DNA of 64,000 nucleotides from Acidovorax sp. 210-6 (GTDB lineage: Bacteria > Pseudomonadota > Gammaproteobacteria > Burkholderiales > Burkholderiaceae_C), in contig NZ_JAACJE010000001.1 of NCBI RefSeq assembly GCF_010020825.1, forward strand, positions 4,071,532 to 4,135,531. Reading direction: 5' to 3'. Made by a program: the position numbers and the translations under genes. The notes below the pieces were generated by a model. That model ran no database searches. It was not told the origin of the DNA and worked only from the letters and a program-made list of their open reading frames with translations. Below, piece after piece: positions 25,796 to 34,456 of the stretch (the first letter of the stretch is position 1; each line of letters opens with the position of its first letter).

Positions 25796-27231
25796 GCGCA
25801 GGAACCTCTCCCTTGTCAGGTGGGCGGCGCGCGGCCACAGCGCCCTTGCCCACCGTGCGCGCGGGTGCGGACTACCAGTTGAGCATCCCGCAGGACGCCC
25901 GTCTGGCGCTGGCCCGCGGCTGGCTCTGGTTGGGTATGGCCGCGCTGATCGGCTCCGGGCTGTTCTCGGTGCTGTTGGTCGTGTCACGCACGCCTTACGT
26001 GAACCAGTGGCTCCCGGCCGCCAATTTCTTCCACATCTCGCTGGTGCTGCACGTGGACCTGTCGGTGCTGGTGTGGTTTGTGGCCATGGGCGGTTTGCTG
26101 TGGAGCCTGCATGGCAGCCAGCGTGCCCAGGGGGCGGGCTGGGTGGCGTTGTGGATCACCGCAGCGGGCACCCTGGCCATGGCGCTGGCACCCTTTCTGG
26201 CGCCCGGCGAACCCATCATGGCCAACTACATCCCGGTGCTGGAATCTCCGCTGTTCCTTGTCGGCTTGGTCGTGTTTGGCGTAGGCACTGCCGTTCTGGT
26301 GCTGCGCAGCCTGTGGGCAGCGCCCCGCTTGGGCCTGCAGTACGACGGGCGCGGCGCGCTGGACTTCGGCCTGAGCTCTGCCGCGGTGGCCACGGCCGTG
26401 GCCTTGCTGTGCTTTGCCTGGTCTTGGGCGGTCCTGCCCACCACCTTGCACGGAAAGGCGTATTACGAAATCCTGTTCTGGGGTGGTGGACACGCGCTGC
26501 AGTTCACCTGGACCTTGATGATGCTGGTGGCGTGGCTCTGGCTGGCCAGTGCCTGCGGCGCCCATTTGGTGCTGAGCCCGCGCGTCACGGTGCTGATGTT
26601 TCTGCTGGCGCTGCTGGGCGTCTTTGTGACGCCCTATGCCTATCTGGCCCACGACGTCGCATCGGTGGAGCACCGCAACCTGCTCACCTGGGCCATGCGC
26701 ATGGGTGGTGGCCCGGCCATCGTGCCGGTGGGCATGGCCGCCGTGCTGGGGGTGCTGATGCTGCGCAACCTGACGGCCGAAATGCGCCCACTGCGTGCGG
26801 CGCTGCTGTCCTCTGTGCTGCTGTTTGGTGCGGGTGGCGTCATTGGCATTTTCATCCAGGGCAGCAACGTGCGCATCCCGGCGCACTACCACGGCTGCAT
26901 CGTGGGTGTGACGCTGGCGCTCATGGGTGCGGTCTATCGCATCCTGCCGTCCATGGGCTACCAGGCCCCGCAGGGCCGCATGGCCACCTGGCAGCCCTGG
27001 ATGTACGGCATCGGCCAGCTCATGCACATCATCGGGCTGGTCTGGTCTGGCGGCTACGGCGTGCAACGCAAGGTGGCGGGCAGCGACCAGGTGCTGCGCA
27101 GCACCGCCGAAGTGGCGGGCATGGGACTCATGGGCCTGGGTGGGCTCATCGCCATCATCGGCGGGCTGCTGTTTGTGGTGGTGGTGATCCGCGCCATCCG
27201 CCAGCCACAACCCAGTGCCGCCCACGGCTGA
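25792..27231 (+). CDS. Heme-copper subunit I homologue lacking the CuB histidine pair
   Basis: 479 residues with about 12 predicted helices. The pattern of the heme-copper superfamily can be followed: His87 (LHVDLSV) and the His365/His367 pair (IPAHYHG) as heme ligands, and His234 (GGGHALQ) where the first CuB ligand sits. In the helix that should carry the adjacent His-His pair the sequence is TPYAYLAHD, so the pair is missing, and no Tyr or Glu follows His234 at the catalytic spacing. It therefore probably binds hemes without a normal binuclear centre. It has no CuA partner of its own. It may act as a quinol- or electron-transfer subunit with the two cytochrome b fusions. Confidence 0.75.
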   Translation: MSAGTSPLSGGRRAATAPLPTVRAGADYQLSIPQDARLALARGWLWLGMAALIGSGLFSVLLVVSRTPYVNQWLPAANFFHISLVLHVDLSVLVWFVAMGGLLWSLHGSQRAQGAGWVALWITAAGTLAMALAPFLAPGEPIMANYIPVLESPLFLVGLVVFGVGTAVLVLRSLWAAPRLGLQYDGRGALDFGLSSAAVATAVALLCFAWSWAVLPTTLHGKAYYEILFWGGGHALQFTWTLMMLVAWLWLASACGAHLVLSPRVTVLMFLLALLGVFVTPYAYLAHDVASVEHRNLLTWAMRMGGGPAIVPVGMAAVLGVLMLRNLTAEMRPLRAALLSSVLLFGAGGVIGIFIQGSNVRIPAHYHGCIVGVTLALMGAVYRILPSMGYQAPQGRMATWQPWMYGIGQLMHIIGLVWSGGYGVQRKVAGSDQVLRSTAEVAGMGLMGLGGLIAIIGGLLFVVVVIRAIRQPQPSAAHG

Positions 27232-27244
27232 AGGAACACGAACA

Positions 27245-29170
27245 ATGATCAAACTCTTCCAAAACCTCCTGCAATGGCTTTTTCTCAAAGCCGAGGGCCT
27301 GTTCAACGCTGCCTTTGGTGACCGCATCAACCCCTTCTACCATCTGGGGGCCATCACCTTCTTCCTGTTCTGGATCGTGGGCGCCAGCGGGCTGTACCTC
27401 TACGTGTTCTTCGAGACCGGGATCGCCGAGGCCTACTCATCCGTGATTGCCCTGACCAACAACCAGTGGTGGGCCGGCGGCATCATGCGCAGCGTGCACC
27501 GCTATGCCTCGGATGCCATGGTGCTGACCATGGTGTTGCACATGCTGCGCTACTTCGCCTTCAACCTGTACCACGGCTTCCGCTGGTTCTCGTGGGTCAC
27601 GGGCGTCATGCTGATCTGGATGGTCTATGCCTCCGGCATCAATGGCTACATGCTGCCCTGGGACCAACTGGCGCAATACGTCACCGTCACCAGCTTTGAA
27701 TGGCTGGATTGGCTGCCGATCTTCAACGGCACGCTGATGCGCAACTTCCTGTATTCCGACCATGTGGGCGACCGCTTCTTCACGCTGCTGTCCTTCATGC
27801 ACCTGGGCATTCCGCTGGTCTTGCTGATGATCATGTGGATCCACGTGCAGCGTGTGCCCAAGGCACGCACCACGCCGCCGCGCCCCATCGTCATTGGCAT
27901 GCTGCTGACCTTTCTGGTGCTCTCGCTGGTGGCCCCGGTGCACAGCCAGGGGGGTGTGAGCAACCTGGCCCAGGCAGTCACCCAGGTGGAGCTGGACTGG
28001 TTCTACCTAGCCGTGTTCCCGCTGATCACCGACTGGCCCATGGGCCGCGTGTGGGCGCTGGTGGTGGGTGCTTCGGTGCTGCTGTCCCTGCTGCCCTGGT
28101 GGCCGCCGCAGTTCCGCCGCGGCGACAAGCGCACGCACCAGGTGGTGGTGCATGGCACAGACGGTGCGAGCGCCGAATTCAAGGTGCGTGAGGGCGAAAC
28201 CATTCTGGACGCCGGTCTGCGCCAGGGCCTGGCCCTGCCTTACGAATGCCGCAACGGCGGCTGTGGCCTGTGCATTTGCAGTGTCGAACAAGGCAGCATC
28301 GAGCAGCGCCCGTACCAGCGCAGCGCCCTGCCGGACGCCCAAAAGGCCCAGGGCAAGGCACTCATGTGCTGTGCCGTGCCCAAGGGCGACGTGGTCATTG
28401 ATGTCGAAGGTTTCACGGGTGCCGAGCACCAGGAAGCTGCCGTGCACACCGCCACCGTGGCCCAGATGGAACGGCTGGCCGAGGACGTGATGCGCGTACT
28501 GCTGCAACTGCCCGAGGGCAAGACGCTGGATTTCAGCGCAGGCCAGTACATCGACATCCTGCTCGACGACGGCCAACGCCGTGCCTTCTCGTTCGCCAAC
28601 CGGCCGGGCGAGAGCCGCCAGATCGAGCTGCATGTGCGCCTGGTGCCTGGCGGACGCTTCACCACCCACGTGTTCCAGGGCATGAAGGTGGGCGACACCC
28701 TGCGCTTTGAAGGCCCGCGTGGCAGCTTCACGCTGCGCGAAAGCCAGCACCCCATCCTCTTCATCGCCGGGGCCACGGGCTTTGCGCCCATCAAGAGCAT
28801 TGTCGAAGACGCCTTTGCGCGCGGCGTGCAGCGCCCCATGCGCCTGTACTGGGGCACGCGCAAGCCGCAGGACCTCTACATGCTGGAGCGCTGCGAGCAA
28901 TGGCAGCGCGAGCATGCCAACTTCACCGTGGTGCCCGTGGTGTCCGACGCCAGCGAGGGCGACGCCTGGACCGGCCGCACCGGCCTGGTGCACGAAGCCA
29001 TGTTGGCCGACTTTGCCGACCTCAGCGGCCACGAGGTGTACCTGTGCGGCTCCGTCAAGATGGTGGAGACGGCCGTGCCCGCCTTCATCGCGCAGGGGCT
29101 GGACGAAAACTCCTGCTTCTCCGACGCCTTCCTGATGGCGGCACCGGCCCAGACCCCGGCGCAGCACTGA
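27245..29170 (+). CDS. Cytochrome b / [2Fe-2S] ferredoxin / FAD-NAD(P) reductase fusion protein
   Basis: 641-residue fusion and last gene of the operon. Residues about 30-285 are a cytochrome b6-like domain with His85/His99 and His186/His200 as heme b ligands and the classic GYMLPWDQ motif. Residues about 297-390 are a plant-type [2Fe-2S] ferredoxin (Cys335, Cys340, Cys343 and Cys375 or 376). Residues about 400-630 are a ferredoxin-reductase module with FAD motif RAFSFAN, nucleotide motif GATGFAP and C-terminal CFSDAF. The chain NAD(P)H-FAD-[2Fe-2S]-hemes b in one polypeptide could feed electrons into the membrane or run backwards. It is closed by a strong terminator. Confidence 0.88.
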   Translation: MIKLFQNLLQWLFLKAEGLFNAAFGDRINPFYHLGAITFFLFWIVGASGLYLYVFFETGIAEAYSSVIALTNNQWWAGGIMRSVHRYASDAMVLTMVLHMLRYFAFNLYHGFRWFSWVTGVMLIWMVYASGINGYMLPWDQLAQYVTVTSFEWLDWLPIFNGTLMRNFLYSDHVGDRFFTLLSFMHLGIPLVLLMIMWIHVQRVPKARTTPPRPIVIGMLLTFLVLSLVAPVHSQGGVSNLAQAVTQVELDWFYLAVFPLITDWPMGRVWALVVGASVLLSLLPWWPPQFRRGDKRTHQVVVHGTDGASAEFKVREGETILDAGLRQGLALPYECRNGGCGLCICSVEQGSIEQRPYQRSALPDAQKAQGKALMCCAVPKGDVVIDVEGFTGAEHQEAAVHTATVAQMERLAEDVMRVLLQLPEGKTLDFSAGQYIDILLDDGQRRAFSFANRPGESRQIELHVRLVPGGRFTTHVFQGMKVGDTLRFEGPRGSFTLRESQHPILFIAGATGFAPIKSIVEDAFARGVQRPMRLYWGTRKPQDLYMLERCEQWQREHANFTVVPVVSDASEGDAWTGRTGLVHEAMLADFADLSGHEVYLCGSVKMVETAVPAFIAQGLDENSCFSDAFLMAAPAQTPAQH

Positions 29171-29183
29171 GCGCCTCCAAAGC

Positions 29184-29223
29184 AAAAGCGCCCGGCACCG
29201 CGAAGGTGCCGGGCGCTTTTTTT
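29184..29223. terminator. Strong Rho-independent terminator
   Basis: Perfect 16-bp stem (29184-29199 with 29205-29220) around a GCGAA loop, followed by T7 on the plus strand and flanked by A4 for the minus strand. It ends the reductase operon and can also serve convergent ubiD. Confidence 0.95.
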
Positions 29224-29232
29224 CATTCCTCG

Positions 29233-30717
29233 TCAAAGGCCGAGAGATTCGTACAGCGCGTCCATGCGCGCCGTCACATCGGCATCCATGGTGATGGTGC
29301 GGCCCCACTCGCGCTGGGTCTCACCGGGCCATTTGTTGGTGGCGTCCAGTCCCATCTTGCTGCCCAGGCCGCTCACGGGCGAGGCAAAGTCGAGGTAGTC
29401 GATGGGCGTGTGCTCAATGAACATGGTGTCGCGCTGGGGGTCCATGCGGGTCGTCATGGCCCAGATGACTTCCTTCCAGTCGCGCACGTCCACGTCCTCG
29501 TCCACCACCACGATGAACTTGGTGTACATGAACTGGCGCAGGTGGCTCCACACGCCCATCATCACGCGGCGCGCGTGGCCGGGGTAGGCCTTCCTGATGC
29601 GCACCAGCGCCATGCGGTAACTGCAGCCCTCGGGCGGCAGGTAGAAGTCCACGATTTCCGGAAACTGGCGTTGCAACAACGGAACGAACAGCTCGTTGAG
29701 TGCCACACCCAGCACGGCGGGCTCGTCGGGCGGCTTGCCGGTGTAGGTGGAGTGGTAGATGGCGTCCTTGCGCAGCGTGATGCGGTCCACCGTGAACACC
29801 GGAAACTCGGCCTGCTCGTTGTAGTAGCCCGTGTGGTCGCCGTACGGCCCTTCGAGGGCATGCTCCCAGCCGCTGGCATGTGTGGCGTCGGGCTGGATAT
29901 GGCCTTCGAGCACGATCTCGGCGCTGGCCGGCACGCGCAACGGCACGCCCAGCGCGGGCGCTACCTCGGTGCGCGCGCCGCGCAGCAGGCCGGCAAACTG
30001 GTATTCGCTCAAAGCGTCGGGCACCGGCGTCACGGCGCCCAGGATGGTCGCCGGGTCGGCCCCCAGCGCCACGGCCACCGGGTAGGGCTTGCCGGGGTTC
30101 AGGGTGCAGTGGTCGCGGAAGTCGAGCGCGCCGCCGCGGTGTGCCAGCCAGCGCATGATGAGCTTGTTGCGCCCCAGCACCTGCTGGCGGTAGATGCCCA
30201 GGTTCTGCCGCGCCTTGTGCGGCCCCTGCGTGATGACCAGGCCCCAGGTGACCAGTGGCGCTATGTCGCCAGGCCAGCAGTGCTGGATGGGCAGGCGCGC
30301 CAGGTCCACGTCCGCGCCTTCCCACACCACCTCCTGGCACGGCGGGCTGCTGCGCTCCTTGGGCGCCATGTTCCACAGCGTCTTGAGCAGGCTGCCCATG
30401 CCCACCATTTCCTTGAAGCCCTTGGGCGCCTCGGGCTCCTTGAGCGAGGCCAGCAGCTCGCCAAACGGCCGCAGCCCGGCGATGCTCTCCACCCCCATGG
30501 CACGCGCCACGCGCTCGGGCGTGCCGAACAGGTTGCCCAGCACCGGCATGCGGTGGCCCGTGGGGTTCTCGAACAGCATGGCCGGGCCGCCCGCGCGCAG
30601 CACGCGGTCGCACAGGGCCGTCATCTCCAGGTGGGGCGACACCGGCTCGCGCACACGGCGCAGCTCGCCGCGCTGTTCAAGCTGCTGGATGAAGTCGCGC
30701 AGGTCGTGGTAGTGCAT
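29233..30717 (-). CDS. ubiD: 4-hydroxy-3-polyprenylbenzoate decarboxylase
   Basis: Prenylated-FMN-dependent decarboxylase of ubiquinone synthesis, 494 residues, the usual UbiD length. Family segments seen include the N-terminal [10 protein letters not shown], the [16 protein letters not shown] region that includes the catalytic environment, the metal/cofactor region with EFPVFTVDR, and the C-terminal [16 protein letters not shown]. It requires the cofactor made by UbiX, encoded two repeats upstream on the same strand. It is the last gene of the ubiU-ubiV-ubiT-DGC-ubiX-ubiD array. Confidence 0.95.
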   Translation of the reverse strand: MHYHDLRDFIQQLEQRGELRRVREPVSPHLEMTALCDRVLRAGGPAMLFENPTGHRMPVLGNLFGTPERVARAMGVESIAGLRPFGELLASLKEPEAPKGFKEMVGMGSLLKTLWNMAPKERSSPPCQEVVWEGADVDLARLPIQHCWPGDIAPLVTWGLVITQGPHKARQNLGIYRQQVLGRNKLIMRWLAHRGGALDFRDHCTLNPGKPYPVAVALGADPATILGAVTPVPDALSEYQFAGLLRGARTEVAPALGVPLRVPASAEIVLEGHIQPDATHASGWEHALEGPYGDHTGYYNEQAEFPVFTVDRITLRKDAIYHSTYTGKPPDEPAVLGVALNELFVPLLQRQFPEIVDFYLPPEGCSYRMALVRIRKAYPGHARRVMMGVWSHLRQFMYTKFIVVVDEDVDVRDWKEVIWAMTTRMDPQRDTMFIEHTPIDYLDFASPVSGLGSKMGLDATNKWPGETQREWGRTITMDADVTARMDALYESLGL

Positions 30718-30724
30718 TTGGATA

Positions 30725-30778
30725 AAAAGTGGCTTTTGCGCTTATGGGTACTGCGCAAGCAGCTATAAAAAATATAGC
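30725..30778 (-). repeat. Dispersed ~55 bp repeat
   Basis: Reverse-orientation copy ending GCGCAAGCAGCTATA...ATATAGC, between ubiX and ubiD. Confidence 0.75.
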
Positions 30779-30804
30779 AAAAAAAGAACCCAGTTCAGCC
30801 CGTG

Positions 30805-31419
30805 TCAGTGGCCAGCGCCCAGCCCCTGCCAGCGCCCGCCCAGCCCATGGGCCAGGCCCAGCAGATCCAGCGTGCGCGCGACGGTGTGGTCCACGATGTC
30901 GTCCACGCTGCGCGGGTGCAGGTAGAACGCGGGCACCGGGGGGCAGACGATGGCGCCCATTTCGGTCACGCTGACCATGTTGCGCAGGTGGCCCAGGTGC
31001 AGCGGTGCTTCGCGCGCCAGCAGCACCAGGCGGCGGCGCTCCTTGAGCATGACGTCGGCGGCGCGGGTCAGCAGGCTGTCGGCCAGGCCATGCGCCACGG
31101 CCGCCAGGGTGCGCATGGAGCAAGGGGCGATGACCATGCCCGCGCACTGGAACGAGCCGCTGGCGATGCTGGCGCCTACGTTGTCGGCGTCGTGCGCCAC
31201 ATGCGCCAGGGTGCGCACGGCGTCGGGCTCCAGGTGCATTTCGTGGCGCAGGGTGCGCCAGCCGGTGTCCGAGACGACGAGGTGCGACTCCACCCCAGGG
31301 CAGGTGCGCAGCGCCTGCAGCAGGCGCACACCGTACACCGCACCACTGGCGCCGGAGATGCCCACGACCACGCGTTGCGGCGCCTGCCCTGGTGCGGGGG
31401 GCGTGGCCGCAGCGTTCAT
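30805..31419 (-). CDS. ubiX: Flavin prenyltransferase
   Basis: Makes prenylated FMN for UbiD from FMN and dimethylallyl phosphate. From MNAAATPPAPG the protein is 204 residues; a much longer open frame upstream is not homologous. Flavin-binding GISGASGAVYG is near the N-terminus; SFQCAGMVIAPCSMRTLAAVA and the C-terminal PPVPAFYLHPRSVDDIVDH are typical of the family. It overlaps the DGC gene by four bases, so it belongs to the anaerobic ubiquinone array. Confidence 0.95.
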   Translation of the reverse strand: MNAAATPPAPGQAPQRVVVGISGASGAVYGVRLLQALRTCPGVESHLVVSDTGWRTLRHEMHLEPDAVRTLAHVAHDADNVGASIASGSFQCAGMVIAPCSMRTLAAVAHGLADSLLTRAADVMLKERRRLVLLAREAPLHLGHLRNMVSVTEMGAIVCPPVPAFYLHPRSVDDIVDHTVARTLDLLGLAHGLGGRWQGLGAGH

Positions 31420-31835
31420 GCGGCCATCCGGGGGGCGGGTTCGGCGGACGCTGAGTGCGCCGTGAGCGGGTGGGCGGCCAGGTCGGCCTGCACCTGGTCC
31501 AGCACGAGCTGGGCCTGCGCGGGGTCGAAGTCTTCGTGGCGGCGTTTTTTCACGCCGTACTGTTGCAATTGGTAGTGGCGCGCAGCTTGAATGCCGTGGC
31601 GCGAGAGGCAACCCTGCACGCAGTTGAGTGGGCAGCCGTCCAGCGCGATGATGGGGCGGCCCGAGTGCGCCGTGCGCACCAGGCTGGGCACGTCGCCGCC
31701 CACGCCCGCGATGCACGACATCTCGGCCACGCCTGCGCGGTCCAGCCGCAGCGCCACATGGTTGGCCAACTGCGCGGCGCTGGAGCAGCCCGAGCAGGAA
31801 TAGACCAGGGGCAGTGCAGCGCGCGTGTCTGTCAT
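31416..31835 (-). CDS. DGC-domain putative zinc-binding protein
   Basis: 139-residue cytosolic protein with the features of the DGC (PF08859-like) family: CSGCSS near the N-terminus, a Cys in EMSCIAGVGGD, and the DGCPLNCVQGCL motif. The Cys pattern suggests metal (Zn) or Fe-S binding; the biochemical role is not established. It overlaps ubiT and ubiX by four bases each, so it is expressed with the O2-independent ubiquinone genes and may assist them. Confidence 0.8.
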   Translation of the reverse strand: MTDTRAALPLVYSCSGCSSAAQLANHVALRLDRAGVAEMSCIAGVGGDVPSLVRTAHSGRPIIALDGCPLNCVQGCLSRHGIQAARHYQLQQYGVKKRRHEDFDPAQAQLVLDQVQADLAAHPLTAHSASAEPAPRMAA

Positions 31836-32374
31836 GGCCGTGCTCCGGGGAAGCCGTGGCCAGCGCCGGGGTTGCTGTTGCTGGGGCGCATGCCAGGGCG
31901 CAGGGCGGCCAGGCGCGCGAGCACCTGGCGCGGGCCCCATTGCTGCAGGTCCAGCACGGGCAGTTCCAGCGCGTCCAGCGTGTTCTTGACGACCAGGCCC
32001 AGTTCGGTGTCGCCTTCCATGGAGAGGCGGCGGCTGAAGAACAGCGTGTCCGGGTCTTGCTGGCGCTGGGCCAGCAGCAGGAAGTCGTGGGCGCTGGCGC
32101 TGATGCACAGGTCGGTCTCGGCGAAGCGCGCACGCGGGGCAAAGGCGCCGCCGGTCCAGGTGTAGTCGAAGGTCACGCCCGCGTCGCGCACATGGATGCG
32201 CAGGCGCTTGTTCAGCAGCATCTCGCCCACGTCGCGCGGCAGTTGGCGCGCCAGGCCCACATTGAGTGCGGTGACCAGCAGCACCGAGCCCGGAAACGCA
32301 GGCAGGCGCGAGGTGAGGGCCGCCACGGCAGACGGCAGGACAAAGGGGGCGGGGGGCGTGTGCGGGGCGTTCAT
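31832..32374 (-). CDS. ubiT: Anaerobic ubiquinone synthesis factor UbiT (SCP2 domain)
   Basis: Lipid-binding SCP2-domain protein required with UbiU-UbiV for O2-independent ubiquinone synthesis. From MNAPHTPPAPF it is 180 residues. The SCP2 domain is recognisable in VTALNVGLARQL, LRIHVRDAGVTFDY and LCISASAHDFLLLAQR with DTLFFSRRLSMEGDTELGL. An upstream extension of the frame is low-quality sequence and was rejected. It lies 52 bases after ubiV. Confidence 0.92.
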   Translation of the reverse strand: MNAPHTPPAPFVLPSAVAALTSRLPAFPGSVLLVTALNVGLARQLPRDVGEMLLNKRLRIHVRDAGVTFDYTWTGGAFAPRARFAETDLCISASAHDFLLLAQRQQDPDTLFFSRRLSMEGDTELGLVVKNTLDALELPVLDLQQWGPRQVLARLAALRPGMRPSNSNPGAGHGFPGARP

Positions 32375-32426
32375 GGGGGACTCCAGTGCGGGCTTGTCTT
32401 GTGCAATGGCGGCGGTGGGCAGCGGT

Positions 32427-33350
32427 TCAGGCGGGCACCAGGGCCGGGCTGTCCACCAGCTCCAGGCCGGGGCGGCCATGCCAGTAGCCGTTGCAGCTTT
32501 GGTCGGGCATGAGTGGCTGGAGCTGGGCGCGGGCCTCGGGGCCGCTGAGCTGGCCCTTGCGCACGGCGTCGAACAGCGCCACCACTTCCGTCATGTGCTG
32601 GGACTGGGGGCTGATGCGTGCCACGGCCACGCCCATGCGTTGCATGCGCGGCAGCTCGTCGATGAGGTTGTGCACGCGCGCCGACTGCGTCTGGATGCCG
32701 TTGAGCACGAGGAACTCCTCGCTCTCGCGCGTCTTGAGCATCAGGCCGTCGGGGTGGTCCAGGCAGCTGAACTGGCAGTCGTCCTTGGGCAGGTTGCGCT
32801 GGCGTGCGGTGAAGCAGCGCGCCGAAAACGCCAGCGGCATGCGCCCGTAGGCAAACACCTCGGTCTGCAGGGCCTGCGGGCCGTTCTGGATCAGGGCGGC
32901 CAGGTCTTCGTGCTTCATCTCCAGCGGGGCCACCCAGCGCGTGGCGCCCAGCGAGGCCAGCCACTGCAGCGTGGGCAGGTTGTAGATGTTCAGGTGCATG
33001 CCTCCGGTGAAGGGGCGCTTGCCCGCCACACGCTGCACGGCGCCCATGTCGCCCGCTTCCACCGGCCAGTCGGTGTTGGCCGTGACCTTGTGCATGGTGC
33101 TCACTTCCACGCCCGATTCGAGCAGCACCTGGGTGGACAGCACGGCTTCCTTGCCCGATGCGCGCATCAGCTCGGCGATGTCGAGCCAGTCCTGCAGGCG
33201 CAGCTCCTTGCGGCGCGAGCAGACGGTTTCGCCCAGATAGACGATGTCCACGGCCGTGGCGGCCATGGCCTCGTAGAAGTCGAAGTAGGTCTGGCGCGAC
33301 CAGTAGTACTGCGGCGCGCCCAGGGACAGTTTCAGGGTGGGGGTGTTCAT
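32427..33350 (-). CDS. ubiV: O2-independent ubiquinone hydroxylation protein UbiV
   Basis: U32-peptidase-like [4Fe-4S] protein, 307 residues, partner of UbiU in anaerobic ring hydroxylation using prephenate as oxygen donor (known for E. coli and relatives). Candidate cluster Cys residues are in GETVCSRRKE, SARCFTARQ, DDCQFSCLD. The start overlaps the ubiU stop (TAATG), indicating coupling to its heterodimer partner. Confidence 0.94.
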   Translation of the reverse strand: MNTPTLKLSLGAPQYYWSRQTYFDFYEAMAATAVDIVYLGETVCSRRKELRLQDWLDIAELMRASGKEAVLSTQVLLESGVEVSTMHKVTANTDWPVEAGDMGAVQRVAGKRPFTGGMHLNIYNLPTLQWLASLGATRWVAPLEMKHEDLAALIQNGPQALQTEVFAYGRMPLAFSARCFTARQRNLPKDDCQFSCLDHPDGLMLKTRESEEFLVLNGIQTQSARVHNLIDELPRMQRMGVAVARISPQSQHMTEVVALFDAVRKGQLSGPEARAQLQPLMPDQSCNGYWHGRPGLELVDSPALVPA

Positions 33351-34402
33351 TATTTCCAGGGGCGGTGGTAGGCGCCCAGGGTGTGCTGCTGGCCTTCGGC
33401 CACCTGGTCCAGGCTGGCCATCCAGGCGGTCTTGGGGGCGTAGCGCAGGCGGTCGGCCTGGCAGCTGTCGATGGCTTCGCGCCAGACCTTGGTGACCTGC
33501 GCCACATAGGCCGGGCTGCGCTGGCGCCCTTCGATCTTGACGGCGCGTACGCCCATCTTCATGAGCTGGGGCAGCAGCTCCAGCGTGTTCAGGCTGGTGG
33601 GCTCTTCGATGGCGTAGTAGTTTTCGTCCTCGCCCACGTCAAAACGGCCCTTGCACAGCGTGGGGTAGCCCGCGTTCTCGCCGGGGCCGTAGCGGTCGAT
33701 CAGTACGCCGCCCAGGCGTGATTCCAGGCCCTTGGGCGTCTCCTGCCAACGCACCGCCTTGGCGGGCGAGCACACGCCGTGGGTGTTGGGCGATTCGCCC
33801 GTCACGTAGGACGAGAGTGCGCAGCGGCCTTCGACCATCACGCACAGGCTGCCGAAACCGAACACCTCGATCTCGACCGGGGTGTTGTCGATCACGCGCT
33901 GCACCTGCTCCACGGCCAGCACGCGCGGCAGCACGGCGCGCACGATGCCGAACTGCTCGCGGTAGAAGTTGATGGCATCGGCGCTGGTGGCCGAGCCCTG
34001 CACCGACAGGTGCAGGCGCAGCTTGGGGTGGTGCTGCGCGCCGTATTGCATCAGGCCGGGGTCGGCCAGGATCACGGCGTCCATGCCCAGGTCCACCGCC
34101 TTGTCCATGGCGGCGCGCCAGGGCTCGGGGTTGGCGGCCTGCGGGTAGGTGTTGAGCGCCATGAACACCTTGCGCCCGCGCTGGTGCGCGTACTGGATGC
34201 CGTTGGCGATGGCGGCTTCGTCGAAATTGAGCCCGGCAAAGTTGCGCGCATTGGTGGCGTCGCGCAGGCCCAGGTACACGCAGCTGGCGCCCGCGTCCAC
34301 GGCGGCCTTGAGCGCGGGCAGGCTGCCTGCGGGGCAGACCAGTTCGAACGGGGGCGCGGCCTCGGGGGCTGCGCCGTCGGTGGAGGAAGTGTGGGTTTGC
34401 AT
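33350..34402 (-). CDS. ubiU: O2-independent ubiquinone hydroxylation protein UbiU
   Basis: U32-peptidase-like [4Fe-4S] protein, 350 residues from MQTHTSSTDG, slightly longer than E. coli UbiU because of an acidic, Ala-rich N-terminal stretch. LVCPAGSLPALKAAVDAGA opens the domain. The four cluster Cys are in GSLCVMVEGRC, HGVCSPAK and YPTLCKG. It is first in the array and lies behind an FNR-type site. No clear Shine-Dalgarno precedes the ATG. Confidence 0.94.
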   Translation of the reverse strand: MQTHTSSTDGAAPEAAPPFELVCPAGSLPALKAAVDAGASCVYLGLRDATNARNFAGLNFDEAAIANGIQYAHQRGRKVFMALNTYPQAANPEPWRAAMDKAVDLGMDAVILADPGLMQYGAQHHPKLRLHLSVQGSATSADAINFYREQFGIVRAVLPRVLAVEQVQRVIDNTPVEIEVFGFGSLCVMVEGRCALSSYVTGESPNTHGVCSPAKAVRWQETPKGLESRLGGVLIDRYGPGENAGYPTLCKGRFDVGEDENYYAIEEPTSLNTLELLPQLMKMGVRAVKIEGRQRSPAYVAQVTKVWREAIDSCQADRLRYAPKTAWMASLDQVAEGQQHTLGAYHRPWK

Positions 34403-34456
34403 GCGATCGAAAAACTCGGACGCGGGCGGCCCGGCAGGCACCTTCGCGCAGGCTGA

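Noticed and set aside
19479..29170. Annotation of the operon core as an ordinary ba3 cytochrome c oxidase
   Set aside because: Not excluded, but the missing active-site Tyr (Gln235) and the anaerobic regulatory context argue against it; kept as the alternative.
30805..32142. A 445-codon frame extending upstream of ubiX
   Set aside because: The part before MNAAATPP overlaps ubiT and the DGC gene out of frame and has no family features.
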